In this document: piece by piece, positions 7,307 through 15,010 of the stretch
Numbering within the stretch: position 1 is the stretch's first letter
Layout: each line of letters opens with the position of its first letter
Origin: Agarivorans sp. Alg241-V36
GTDB taxonomy: Bacteria; Pseudomonadota; Gammaproteobacteria; Enterobacterales; Celerinatantimonadaceae
Assembly (NCBI RefSeq): GCF_900537085.1
Contig: NZ_UNRE01000001.1
Span: 439,163 to 503,162, forward strand
Reading direction: 5' to 3'
Length of the DNA: 64,000 nt
The notes under the pieces: generated by a model
Told to the model about the DNA's origin: nothing
Database searches by the model: none
Seen by the model: only the letters and a program-made list of their open reading frames with translations
Translations under genes and position numbers: made by a program

Positions 7307-7552
7307 ATGAGCGAGTTTAAATTTCAGTCCCGATGGAAAGAAGAGTTAGTTGTAACTGGCTCTGGAGGCTCTTTCATTCTTGAGCTGCCAATGGGTATTT
7401 TATCGGCGTATTTGCCAACGGAAGAAGTCTGGACTCAAAACGCACCATCATGGGCAAAGGGATTATACCCTGAACTTAAAAATGAGCTTGAAGCATGGTG
7501 CAGGGAAAACAAAAGTAAATTAGTAATCGACGCAACTGCTGGTGTTTATTAA
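7307..7552 (+). CDS. Cassette 9: hypothetical protein
   Basis: An 81-residue soluble protein starting at ATG 7307. A GTG at 7295 would extend it by four residues but would sit in the attC8 right box. The chain begins SEFKFQSRWKEELVV and contains a Gly/Ser turn (TGSGGSFILELPMG), then a Trp-rich middle (EEVWTQNAPSWAKGLYP) and a last helix. I do not recognise the family. The strand-turn-strand start resembles small immunity or binding proteins often found as single-gene cassettes. Confidence 0.65.
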   Translation: MSEFKFQSRWKEELVVTGSGGSFILELPMGILSAYLPTEEVWTQNAPSWAKGLYPELKNELEAWCRENKSKLVIDATAGVY

Positions 7553-7576
7553 ATTACATGCCATACCGTAAACCAC

Positions 7577-7676
7577 ACCTAACAAGAGCATGTTGCATCA
7601 GCCACTTCGTGGCTTGGACAGCTTTGCTACGCTGCTTCGCCGCTCCACAAAACTACCGCAAATGCAGGCGTTATGT
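7577..7676 (+). other. attC: attC9 recombination site
   Basis: Left box ACCTAAC (7577-7583), right box GTTATGT (7670-7676). The left arm AACAAGAGCATGTTGCATCA and the following GCCACT...TGGCTTGGAC are nearly the same as in attC11, so these two sites are close relatives. Confidence 0.85.
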
Positions 7677-7700
7677 GTCACATCTAACACGGAGAGTAGT

Positions 7701-8177
7701 TTGAAAAATCCTACAGGGACAAAAAATAATCATCGTGGGACTTTTTTAATGAATGGTGGTTTAACCCATGTGAGGTATGATCACAAAAGTCGTCCATCCA
7801 AAATTGATATTAAATGCCCAAATTGTAGTTCTTTAGCAATTGCTAAAGATGAAGAAGTAGGTGACTCATTATTTGTCGGTGATATGTCACCAAGCTTTAA
7901 AGGCTCACCATTTTCAATTACATGCACATCGTGTATGTACCGAAAAAAAAGTTTAGCCTATGATGAGCTAACCGAACCTTACTTCCAGTTTGAAGGGCGC
8001 GGCGAGGTTCTTTGGGCATGGAATCGTGAACATTTAGATATGATTTATAAATATTTAAATGGCGTACCGATCAAAGAACATGACTATGAGTTTTATCACA
8101 CATACATTCATGGCGATTGGAAAAAATATAAAACAAGTTATTTAAAAACAATTAGCAAAGGTTTAAGTGACACATAA
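7701..8177 (+). CDS. Cassette 10: zinc-ribbon protein
   Basis: I start this gene at TTG 7701 (158 residues) because GGAG at 7691-7694 is six bases upstream. The longer reading frame from ATG 7590 runs through attC9 and is not credible. Residues about 36-41 hold C-P-N-C and about 73-77 C-T-S-C, forming a four-cysteine zinc ribbon with an intervening loop. The N-terminus is basic (KNPTGTKNNHRGTF) and the C-terminal half is aromatic and charged (YEFYHTYIHGDWKKYKTSYLK). A structural or nucleic-acid-binding ribbon is likely; no enzyme motif is visible. Its stop is inside attC10. Confidence 0.65.
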   Translation: MKNPTGTKNNHRGTFLMNGGLTHVRYDHKSRPSKIDIKCPNCSSLAIAKDEEVGDSLFVGDMSPSFKGSPFSITCTSCMYRKKSLAYDELTEPYFQFEGRGEVLWAWNREHLDMIYKYLNGVPIKEHDYEFYHTYIHGDWKKYKTSYLKTISKGLSDT

Positions 8178-8269
8178 CAAGCTAATTAATAAGGACAAAA
8201 AACAGTTGGCTGTTTTCGTTCCTCAACATTTTAGCCAACAATTTTTTGCCCATTATTAGGGCGTTAAAT
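8172..8269 (+). other. attC: attC10 recombination site
   Basis: Left box ACATAAC (8172-8178), right box GTTAAAT (8263-8269). Arms GTTGGCT and AGCCAAC pair around an AT-rich loop. Both ends touch coding: the stop of cassette 10 is in the left box and the start ATG of cassette 11 overlaps the right box. Confidence 0.85.
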
Positions 8270-8627
8270 GGCAATCGAAACTATGGACATTTTAAAAGAA
8301 CTTGTCATTGATGCTGGCGAAAAGGATGATGATGGTAATTACGATTACTATTATGAATTCGAAAATTATCAGTGTCAGTTTTCTAAGTTTACGCTTTTAG
8401 CTAAGTCTTACAAAGATGAACCAGAATTGGTTTCTTTTTATGGCTTGGAGAAAGAAGGAGTACGACTAATGCCTCCTAGTAAATCAACAAAAGAAATCCA
8501 GGAAGTGATAAGTGCTCTCATTCTAGAAGGTAAGCTCAAATTCACTACTTTATCAGAGCAAGGCTATGTGGAAATCACACCTTCTAAAGCCAAAAAAGGA
8601 ATGCTTTCATGGTTCAGAAAAAAGTAA
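8268..8627 (+). CDS. Cassette 11: hypothetical protein
   Basis: A 119-residue soluble protein that I do not recognise. The N-terminus is acidic and Tyr-rich (EKDDDGNYDYYYEFENYQCQF), followed by SFYGLEKEGVRLMPPSKSTKEIQEVISALI and a basic end (SKAKKGMLSWFRKK). The start ATG at 8268 overlaps the last two bases of the attC10 right box and has no ribosome binding site of its own; ATG 8283 is an alternative. Translation may be leaderless or coupled. A change of upstream cassette would leave the ATG itself intact, since the AT belongs to the retained side. Confidence 0.6.
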   Translation: MAIETMDILKELVIDAGEKDDDGNYDYYYEFENYQCQFSKFTLLAKSYKDEPELVSFYGLEKEGVRLMPPSKSTKEIQEVISALILEGKLKFTTLSEQGYVEITPSKAKKGMLSWFRKK

Positions 8628-8640
8628 ACCTGAGTAATGC

Positions 8641-8736
8641 ATTTAACAAGCGCATGTTGCATCAGCCACTGCTTGGCTTGGACGGTTTTTTCGCTCGTGC
8701 CTCGCTACAAAACCGCCGCAAATGCGAGCGTTATGT
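8641..8736 (+). other. attC: attC11 recombination site, last of the array
   Basis: Left box ATTTAAC (8641-8647), right box GTTATGT (8730-8736). Arms CGGTTTT and AAAACCG pair. The left half copies attC9 closely. No further attC is visible before ilvE, so this marks the distal end of the recognisable array. Confidence 0.85.
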
Positions 8737-8757
8737 TTCAAAGGAGTCTAGATTCAC

Positions 8758-9096
8758 ATGGAGTTATGTAGTTGATCCGATTCAGTAGACACTTCATTCA
8801 AACAAGATGAGGTGGTTAAGGCACTTCTTAGGAGAGTTGCCAATGTCACTTTGGGCAGCCTTCGCCAACCCGCAATCCCGCCTTGATGGCAGTCAAAATC
8901 TCTTACCAGCCAAATTAATTGCATAATATTTGCCAATTGGAGGAGTCTTAAGCTTGATCGCAGTGCCATAAGACCACATACTCTTTTACCATTCTGCGAA
9001 TCCAGTTTATGGAAAAATTGGCATTGGTCGTTCAGGTACCTCGGTTTAATAAAAGCGCGAACTCGTTCAGTCCCACCAGTTTTCTACTTCGCTTAA
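8758..9096 (+). pseudogene. Possible broken last cassette
   Basis: After attC11 there is a good ribosome binding site (AAGGAG, 8741-8746) and an ATG at 8758, but the frame stops after five codons (TGA 8773). The same frame then stays open to TGA 8884 and again to TAA 9094, so 113 codons are interrupted by just two TGA codons. This looks like the relic of a cassette gene, although chance cannot be excluded. The protein is not recognisable. The 420 bases from 8737 to 9156 otherwise hold only the ilvE leader. Confidence 0.3.
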
Positions 9097-9156
9097 TCAC
9101 AGACAGTCAAAATAAAGAAAAGGGCTTGTAAGCCTCAACATAAGTAGGAACACAAC

Positions 9157-10152
9157 ATGGCAGCTTTTGGTACGGTTTTTATGCCACAAATGGCATTAGC
9201 AAAATACGAAGATCAGCAATGGGGTGATAGTGAAATTGTCTCGTCTGACAGTATTAGCTTGCACCCTGGCGCGCACGTACTTCATTACTCAAGCACTTGT
9301 TTTGAAGGGCTAAAAGCCTTTCGTCACGAAGATGGCAGCGTGCATATCTTCCGCATGGACGCCAACATTAAACGTATGGCTCAATCTGCTGAACTACTAA
9401 GCTTGCCGGCTTTTAAGCCTGAATTATTAGAGCAAATGGTTAAAGACATTGTGGCTAAATTTGCCGATGAGGTGCCAGCTGCTCCGGGCTCTATGTATAT
9501 TCGCCCAACCTTTATTGGCACCGAGCCTGCCATTGGTAAAGCGGCAGCGCCCACTAGTTCGGCTTTGCTGTATGTATTGTTGTCGCCAGTGGGCGATTAC
9601 TTTGCAGTAGGTGCTAAGCCATTACGTTTGTTGCTAGAAGAAAACGGCATGCGCTGTGCGCCGCACATGGGTATGGTTAAATCGGGCGGTAACTACGCCA
9701 GTGCCTTAGGCCCAATTAGCCAAGCACGCAGCGAAGTTGACGCCGACCAAGTATTGTTTTGTCCAGGTGGCGACGTACAAGAAACAGGTGCCGCAAACTT
9801 TATTTTGATTGATGGCGACGAGCTTATTACTAAAGCACTCGACAGCAGCTTTTTGCATGGGGTTACGCGTAACTCTATTCTTACTCTAGCGCGTGACTTA
9901 GGCTTGAAAGTAAGTGAACGTGAACTTACCGTTGAAGAGCTATTAGAGCGTGCAGCTAAGCCGGGTTGTGAAGCGGCCTTATCGGGCACGGCGGCAGTGC
10001 TTACTCCGGTAGGTACGCTTATCCACAATGGCAAAGAGCACACCGTAGGCAACGGTGAAGCCGGTGAAACCACCTTAAAACTGCGCCAAGCCTTAAACGA
10101 CATTCAATGGGGTAAAGCCCAAGACCAGCACAGCTGGTTAACTAGCATTTAA
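9157..10152 (+). CDS. ilvE: Branched-chain amino acid aminotransferase
   Basis: A 331-residue class IV PLP aminotransferase that catalyses the last step of Leu, Ile and Val synthesis, using glutamate as amino donor. The substrate-binding LHYSSTCFEGLKAF (about 46-59) and the conserved MGMVKSGGNYASALG block (about 170-184), whose lysine forms the Schiff base, are visible, as is the QETGAANFILI strand (about 207-218). The length fits the type of IlvE with a longer C-terminus seen in Alteromonadales and Gram-positives (about 330-360). AGGA lies 10 bases upstream of the start. It is a single-gene unit closed by a strong terminator. Confidence 0.93.
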   Translation: MAAFGTVFMPQMALAKYEDQQWGDSEIVSSDSISLHPGAHVLHYSSTCFEGLKAFRHEDGSVHIFRMDANIKRMAQSAELLSLPAFKPELLEQMVKDIVAKFADEVPAAPGSMYIRPTFIGTEPAIGKAAAPTSSALLYVLLSPVGDYFAVGAKPLRLLLEENGMRCAPHMGMVKSGGNYASALGPISQARSEVDADQVLFCPGGDVQETGAANFILIDGDELITKALDSSFLHGVTRNSILTLARDLGLKVSERELTVEELLERAAKPGCEAALSGTAAVLTPVGTLIHNGKEHTVGNGEAGETTLKLRQALNDIQWGKAQDQHSWLTSI

Positions 10153-10174
10153 GCTAAACAGATAGCTTGATGTT

Positions 10175-10207
10175 AAACAGCCCGCTTATGCGGGCTGTTT
10201 TGTTTTA
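10175..10207 (+). terminator. Rho-independent terminator of ilvE
   Basis: Arms AAACAGCCCGC (10175-10185) and GCGGGCTGTTT (10190-10200) form an 11-bp perfect stem with a TTAT loop, followed by TGTTTT. Confidence 0.9.
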
Positions 10208-10336
10208 ACAATTGAGAGTAGTTTTAGCCTCCGCTATAGCCTAACTAGGAAGTAAGAAAAAAATTTAACTTTTTTAGCCTCGCTTTTTTATTCGCTGCGA
10301 TTACCTCTGTGAGATTGACTTAAACAAGGTATTCAA

Positions 10337-12205
10337 ATGCAAAACTTACACTTTTCTTATTCGCCAGTTGCCCGCTCTGTGTTAGTGGGTTTAGCCTTAT
10401 CTTCTTTGCTGGCTTGCGGCCAATATGTTGCTGATGATCAAGCAGCAGTTGAGCGGGTAGAGCCGCAACAGCAGAACGAATCGCTTAAGCAAACAAAGCC
10501 AGCCGAAAGGCCGCAGCACGATCAACACATTAAGGCGGTGCATCCCATCGCCAAGCACAAACGAGAAAGAGCAGCAGCTAGCCAAATGCAAATGGCCAGA
10601 GTATCCAGCTTTGCTGCCATTCAAGCACCTGCCGATGCCGCTTTTTACTACGAGCAGGGCAATAACGAAAACTACCAGAAGTTTACCGACCTATCGGTAG
10701 TCGCTGTAGCAGACCAACCAGTATCTACCTTTAGTGCTGATGTAGACAGCGCCAGTTACGCTAACATGCGCCGCTTTATTAACAATGGGCGACTACCGCC
10801 AAAAGACGCGGTGCGTGTAGAAGAGTTGATTAACTATTTTTCTTACGATTACGCGACTAGCAGTGATGCTGCTTTGAGCATTGAGCAGCCTATTGCCATT
10901 GATACCTTGCTTACCGCTTCACCTTGGAACAGCAATAACCAGCTGATTCGTATTGGCGTTAGCGCTTATAAAGCAGATACCAGCATTCGCCCGGCTGCCA
11001 ATGTGGTGTTTTTAGTGGATGTTTCTGGCTCTATGCAATCTGCTGAGAAATTGCCCTTACTTAAGCAGTCAATGATGTTGATGCTTAACAACTTAAAAGC
11101 CAGCGATAATGTGGCAATAGTAACTTACGCCAGCGGCACCGGGGTAGCCTTGCCAGCTACTAGCGTGAAAGACAAACACAAAATTGTTGCGGCGATTAAC
11201 GGTTTACAAGCCGGTGGCTCCACCAATGGCTCTGCAGGCATTGAGCTGGCTTATAGCCAAGCGCAGCAAGGTTTTATTGATGGCGGCATTAACCATGTTT
11301 ACTTGATGTCGGACGGTGACCTAAATGTGGGAATTACCGACATAGATGAGCTAAAACATCGCATTACTCAAAAGCGTAAAGCTGGGGTGCAGTTCTCTAC
11401 CATTGGTTTTGGCACAGGCAACTACAACGACCACTTAATGGAGCAATTGGCCGATAACGGTAACGGCGTTGCTGGTTACATTGATACCTTGCACGAAGCA
11501 CAAAAGCTGTTGGTGGATCAGTTAGGTAGCAGTTTGCATACGGTGGCGCATGATGTGAAATTTCAGGTGGAGTTTAATCCAAGCATGGTGTCTGAGTACC
11601 GTTTACTGGGCTACGAGAACCGTCAGCTAGAGCGCGCCGATTTTAACAATGACAAAAAAGATGCTGGCGACATGGGAGCGGGGCACAGCGTAACGGCTAT
11701 TTATGAAATTACGCCTGTTGGCAAACCCGGCTTAATCGACCCACTGGTATTTCAACAGCAAAAGCAAAACAAAATGGCGGTGAAACCTAAAAATGAAGCC
11801 TTAGCTGAAGTGAGAGTGCGTTATAAAAAAGCCCAGTCGCAAGCTTCCGACAAATATACGCAACGGGTATACAACAAAGACCTCGTTAACTTTGAGCAAA
11901 CTAGCAATGACGACCGCTTTGCCATTGCGGTAGCGGCCTTTGGTCAAAAATTGCGGGCGAACGAGCACTTGGATGACTTGGCTTATCAACAAATTATTGA
12001 TTGGGCGAATGCCGCAAAAGGCCAAGATCAGTTTGGATATCGTGCAGAGTTTGTTAAATTAGCCCGACTAACCAATACCTTAGCCTTGCAATCGCCAGCT
12101 GCGCCGCAGCCACAGCAATTGCCAGAGTTAGAATATGCAGTGCAACCATTACCGGTAACCTTACCCGCAAGGATTGATGCGCAGAATGAAGAGCTTAGTC
12201 AGTGA
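10337..12205 (+). CDS. YfbK-like VWA lipoprotein
   Basis: A 622-residue protein with a lipoprotein signal (LALSSLLACG, C27-like lipobox) and an Arg/Lys/Gln-rich linker. A conserved YfbK N-terminal domain (about 120-200, FSADVDSASYANMRRFINNG) precedes a von Willebrand factor A domain (about 210-385) with a complete metal-ion-dependent adhesion site, DVSGSM plus the later TNGSAG and SDGDLN. The C-terminal part (about 400-560) corresponds to DUF3520. VWA proteins bind partners through a bound Mg ion. Here the gene overlaps an ECF sigma factor gene by 29 bases and is followed by a membrane partner, suggesting a cell-envelope signalling role. Its own substrate is unknown. Confidence 0.85.
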   Translation: MQNLHFSYSPVARSVLVGLALSSLLACGQYVADDQAAVERVEPQQQNESLKQTKPAERPQHDQHIKAVHPIAKHKRERAAASQMQMARVSSFAAIQAPADAAFYYEQGNNENYQKFTDLSVVAVADQPVSTFSADVDSASYANMRRFINNGRLPPKDAVRVEELINYFSYDYATSSDAALSIEQPIAIDTLLTASPWNSNNQLIRIGVSAYKADTSIRPAANVVFLVDVSGSMQSAEKLPLLKQSMMLMLNNLKASDNVAIVTYASGTGVALPATSVKDKHKIVAAINGLQAGGSTNGSAGIELAYSQAQQGFIDGGINHVYLMSDGDLNVGITDIDELKHRITQKRKAGVQFSTIGFGTGNYNDHLMEQLADNGNGVAGYIDTLHEAQKLLVDQLGSSLHTVAHDVKFQVEFNPSMVSEYRLLGYENRQLERADFNNDKKDAGDMGAGHSVTAIYEITPVGKPGLIDPLVFQQQKQNKMAVKPKNEALAEVRVRYKKAQSQASDKYTQRVYNKDLVNFEQTSNDDRFAIAVAAFGQKLRANEHLDDLAYQQIIDWANAAKGQDQFGYRAEFVKLARLTNTLALQSPAAPQPQQLPELEYAVQPLPVTLPARIDAQNEELSQ

Positions 12206-12752
12206 TGAACAACTGATGCTTGATTATGGTCAGCGTGGCAATGTGGCCGCGTTTGACCAACTGTATCAACGCTATCGCAAACCCTTGTTTGGTTTTATTC
12301 GACAAAAGATGACCGAGGCCGCCTGCAACGAAGTATTTCAAGAAGTATGGGAATCAATCATTAGCCAAGCCAGTACCTATCGAGTCCCTGGTGGCGAAGC
12401 GCAAACTACGGCGCATTTTCGTGGGTTTCTATATACCATTGCAAGGCGTCGAATCGCCGATTATTGGCGCTCGCAAGGCAAACAAAGCAATAGTGATGAA
12501 CAAGGCTTAGATGAGCTGGCTGCTGATTCAAACCCAGAGAAAGAGCACCAGCAGGGCGTCGATAAGCAAGTAATATTGCGTTGTGTAGAGTTACTGCCAA
12601 GCAAGCAACAAGATGTATTCATGTTAAAGCAATCTGGCTTGGCAGTAGCCGAAATGAGCCAAGTGCTTGATGCCTCTTTTGATGCGATAAAAAGCCGCAT
12701 ACGGGTGGCTTATCAACAACTGCGAGAATGCTGGGAGAAACACCATGGTTGA
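12177..12752 (+). CDS. ECF-type RNA polymerase sigma factor
   Basis: A 191-residue sigma-70 family factor of the ECF group. Region 2 (about 8-80) contains YQRYRKPLFGFIRQK and the core-binding EVFQEVWESI, followed by FRGFLYTIARRRIADYWR, which contacts the -10 element. Region 4 (about 125-185) has LLPSKQQDVFMLKQSGLAVAEMSQVLDASFDAIKSRIRVA, the -35 helix-turn-helix. I start at ATG 12177 with AAGGA at 12169-12173; this overlaps the VWA gene, so translation is coupled. The next gene begins eight bases before its stop and is probably its membrane-bound control protein. Confidence 0.9.
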   Translation: MRRMKSLVSDEQLMLDYGQRGNVAAFDQLYQRYRKPLFGFIRQKMTEAACNEVFQEVWESIISQASTYRVPGGEAQTTAHFRGFLYTIARRRIADYWRSQGKQSNSDEQGLDELAADSNPEKEHQQGVDKQVILRCVELLPSKQQDVFMLKQSGLAVAEMSQVLDASFDAIKSRIRVAYQQLRECWEKHHG

Positions 12753-13665
12753 TACACCAAAAAGCAAGGCGCCCAGCGACCAACAAATTAATCAGGCCTA
12801 TCAGCAAGCTTTAAGCGAGCTTGAGCCCTCTGAGTTGCTCGATAAACGCATCCAAAATATGGCTAAGCAGCAGGCTAAACAAAACAGCAAAACGCGTTCC
12901 TATTTCTGGGCAGCTGCGCCTTGGTGGGCGAGTGCTGCGTCTTTAGCCTGTGTGGGAGTATTAGGCTGGTGGCTAGTCACTGAAATGAGTGTGCCGCCAA
13001 GTGAAATGAGCTACCAAAGCAATGTGCAGTTAATGAGCCCGCCCATACAGCGTAATGAGGTCGCGACTGAAGAGCTTGAGCAGCAAAAGCAAGAGCTAGC
13101 AGAAAAGCTATTGCGTAAGCGAGAGGAAGACATCCAAGCTATTGAGCGAGAGAGAAGACAGTTAGCCAAACAGAAAGCCATGCAAAAGCGGGCTATGCAA
13201 CAAGAAGCTATGCAAGCTCAAGCTAAACAACAAACGCTGCAAAAGCCATCTGTTCAACAAGAGATTGTGCAGAGCAAAGCAGACCTAGCGGTTAAGCCCG
13301 CTCAATCCGCCGACCAGCACTACGCCAGCGAAGAGCAGCAGCTAACTTCGTTTTCAGCTTTAGCTAGTGATGCTGCCAGCGATGCAGGCGCTATTGATGT
13401 AAGCGATCTTGTTCTGCTATGTGTTGAGCAAAGCTTAGGTAATTACAGCGCTGAGCAATTAGAGCCACAGCTAACACAGGACTTACAGCAAGATGCTAAA
13501 CAGGCGCTTAGCCAACCAGCACGTTGGTTAACTTGGCAGAAAAAGCAGTGGAAATTAGTTACCGTTGAGAGTGCTTGGCTACTAGTGGGAGATGGGCTTG
13601 ATGCCAATTCATCGCTTATTTACCGCTTGCCTAGTCAACTAGTGGAAGCCTGTGAGCAGCCATAA
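12745..13665 (+). CDS. Single-pass membrane protein, probable anti-sigma partner
   Basis: A 306-residue protein. Residues about 1-48 are a charged cytosolic segment, residues about 50-75 form one membrane helix (YFWAAAPWWASAASLACVGVLGWWLV), and residues about 105-185 form a very Gln/Lys-rich coiled coil. The C-terminal 80 residues make a small domain with WLTWQKKQWKLV and ESAWLLVGDG. An ECF sigma gene overlaps its start, the usual place for an anti-sigma factor, and the N-terminal cytosolic piece would hold the sigma factor. No zinc-binding anti-sigma motif (HxxxCxxC) is present, so the assignment rests on position and topology only. Confidence 0.6.
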   Translation: MVDTPKSKAPSDQQINQAYQQALSELEPSELLDKRIQNMAKQQAKQNSKTRSYFWAAAPWWASAASLACVGVLGWWLVTEMSVPPSEMSYQSNVQLMSPPIQRNEVATEELEQQKQELAEKLLRKREEDIQAIERERRQLAKQKAMQKRAMQQEAMQAQAKQQTLQKPSVQQEIVQSKADLAVKPAQSADQHYASEEQQLTSFSALASDAASDAGAIDVSDLVLLCVEQSLGNYSAEQLEPQLTQDLQQDAKQALSQPARWLTWQKKQWKLVTVESAWLLVGDGLDANSSLIYRLPSQLVEACEQP

Positions 13666-13717
13666 GGTTTACCCTTAGGACAAGCTTTCAGGCTAAACCT
13701 TTCAATAGACCAGTAAT

Positions 13718-13746
13718 AGCGGCTACAGGGGAGCCGCTTTTTTTTG
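13718..13746 (+). terminator. Terminator of the VWA-sigma operon
   Basis: Arms AGCGGCT (13718-13724) and AGCCGCT (13732-13738) with a 7-nt loop and a run of eight T. It overlaps the stop codon of the convergent minus-strand gene. Confidence 0.85.
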
Positions 13747-14454
13747 TGCGCCAAAGCGATCTGCATCTACGCCTTGTTTCCAGTAACCTACGGCAAAGGT
13801 ATTTAAACGCTCAAAACCTAAGTCTTGTTGCAATATCGGACGTAAAGTACGGATTTGCGAGGCTTCTAAGCCGATAAATATGTGGCTATCGCTGGCCATG
13901 TTAGCAGCGGTTTTTTGCACTTGCTCGGTAAAGCTAATATCTGCTTCATCTTCAACATACCAGTAGGTGTTTTCAGCTGCGTGGTAGTCTAGCTCAATGA
14001 TGTCTGCGCGAGTAGGAACGGCAATAACTACCCTTACCTCAGCGTGTGGGTTAAGCCTTGGCACATAACCGTTAATGGCATTAACCGAGGTAATGTCCCC
14101 CAGCAGCAAATAACTATGATGGTTGAACTGAGTCAGCTTTAGTTGCCCAGGGCCTGCAATGCTTAATTGGTCGCCTAGCTTTGCTTGGCTCGCCCAGTTA
14201 GTCGCCGGCCCGCTGTGCCGATTTATTACAAAATCTAAGGCTAGCTCTTGGCTCACCGAGTTAAACCAACGAATGGTGTAAGAGCGCATTTTAGGTTTTG
14301 AACCATCGCTGTTTGGCAATATTACCTTCACGTGTGCGCCTTCCTTAGATTCGGGAAAGCCTTTAAGGCTGCTGCCTTTTACTACAATCCGCAGTAGGTG
14401 AGGGGAGAGCGGGATAAGCTGTGATACCTGAACCGGATACATTTTTGGCTTCAT
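13723..14454 (-). CDS. Siderophore-interacting protein (ViuB/SIP family reductase)
   Basis: A 243-residue FAD-dependent ferric-siderophore reductase-type protein. It reduces Fe(III) bound to siderophores to release iron in the cytosol. The FAD-binding RSYTIR motif (about 70-75, after EGAHVKVILP), the GPATNWA loop and the later SIP domain (VNAINGYVPRLNP, EVRVVIAVPTRADIIEL) with the C-terminal RPILQQDLGFERLNTFAVGYWKQGVD are all visible. I start at ATG 14454 because TTAGGAG lies seven bases upstream; the frame extends eight residues further without a ribosome site. It is divergent from a MarR regulator whose operator lies between them. Confidence in the family is high; the siderophore is unknown. 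Confidence 0.9.
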   Translation of the reverse strand: MKPKMYPVQVSQLIPLSPHLLRIVVKGSSLKGFPESKEGAHVKVILPNSDGSKPKMRSYTIRWFNSVSQELALDFVINRHSGPATNWASQAKLGDQLSIAGPGQLKLTQFNHHSYLLLGDITSVNAINGYVPRLNPHAEVRVVIAVPTRADIIELDYHAAENTYWYVEDEADISFTEQVQKTAANMASDSHIFIGLEASQIRTLRPILQQDLGFERLNTFAVGYWKQGVDADRFGAQKKAAPL

Positions 14455-14487
14455 CGTTACTCCTAATGACTTGTACATTGTTTAATA

Positions 14488-14533
14488 AGTTGATAAAATC
14501 AACTATATTTTTAAAGGTAGACTTAGTCAACTA
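14488..14533. promoter_or_regulatory. Operator between SIP and MarR genes
   Basis: AGTTGAT (14488-14494), AAA, ATCAACT (14498-14504) form a perfect 17-bp palindrome, the size expected for a MarR-family dimer. A half copy, AGTCAACTA, lies at 14525-14533 just before the regulator. The site is placed to repress both divergent genes. Confidence 0.65.
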
Positions 14534-14547
14534 TTATTTGAGGTCTT

Positions 14548-14979
14548 ATGAAACAGCAATCAATTTCTGATTCGGTTTTTGCTCTGGTTCAAGCGTATCG
14601 AATTGCTATGCGCTCTGGCTTAAAAGCCCAACAACTAGGCTTAAATGCCATGCATGTGAGTTGTTTAAGTTTTATTGCCGCAAGCCACCATTGCACGGCT
14701 AACGACATTGTTAATCACTTTTCTCGCGATAAAGCGCAAATAGCCCGCTTGCTAAAAGAAATGATTGAAAAAGGCTGGCTGAGAAAAACCGCCAACCCAG
14801 AAGACAAACGCAGCCAGCTCTTGTCTCTCACCGACGAGGGACAAGCGCTGGCAAGCTTAATAGAAGAGACCCAAAGCAAAGTGCAAAGCCAAATGCGCCA
14901 AAACTTGAGTGACCAACAAATTGAAGAATTTGAGAAGCTAGCAAAGCTTATGGTGAATAACCTAAACCAAGTGACTTAA
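14548..14979 (+). CDS. MarR family transcriptional regulator
   Basis: A 143-residue winged-helix regulator. The recognition region is HHCTANDIVNHFSRDKAQIARLLKEMIEKGWLRKTANPEDKRSQLLSLTDEG (about 50-100), which includes the wing (NPEDKRSQLL). Dimerisation helices lie at both ends. It is divergently transcribed from the siderophore-interacting protein and lies next to a matching palindrome, so it probably represses that gene and itself. No redox cysteine pair is positioned to give a clear signal; one of the two cysteines near the N-terminus may sense oxidation. Confidence 0.9.
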   Translation: MKQQSISDSVFALVQAYRIAMRSGLKAQQLGLNAMHVSCLSFIAASHHCTANDIVNHFSRDKAQIARLLKEMIEKGWLRKTANPEDKRSQLLSLTDEGQALASLIEETQSKVQSQMRQNLSDQQIEEFEKLAKLMVNNLNQVT

Positions 14980-15010
14980 GCAGCACTTTGTTGACTAAGG
15001 CCCGGCCTTA

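Noticed and set aside
7590-7700. Extra 37-residue N-terminus of the cassette 10 reading frame
   Set aside because: It is translated attC9 sequence and precedes a good ribosome site with TTG 7701.
3438-8736. CRISPR-like array of repeats
   Set aside because: The repeats are attC sites: variable length, large spacing and genes between them; no uniform repeat-spacer unit exists.
8754-8969. 71-residue frame on the minus strand after the integron
   Set aside because: It lacks a ribosome site and any recognisable feature; the plus strand has the better case for a broken gene.
9055-9077. tRNA-like 3' end (GTTCAGTCCCACCA)
   Set aside because: No anticodon stem or acceptor partner is visible upstream, so no tRNA can be supported.
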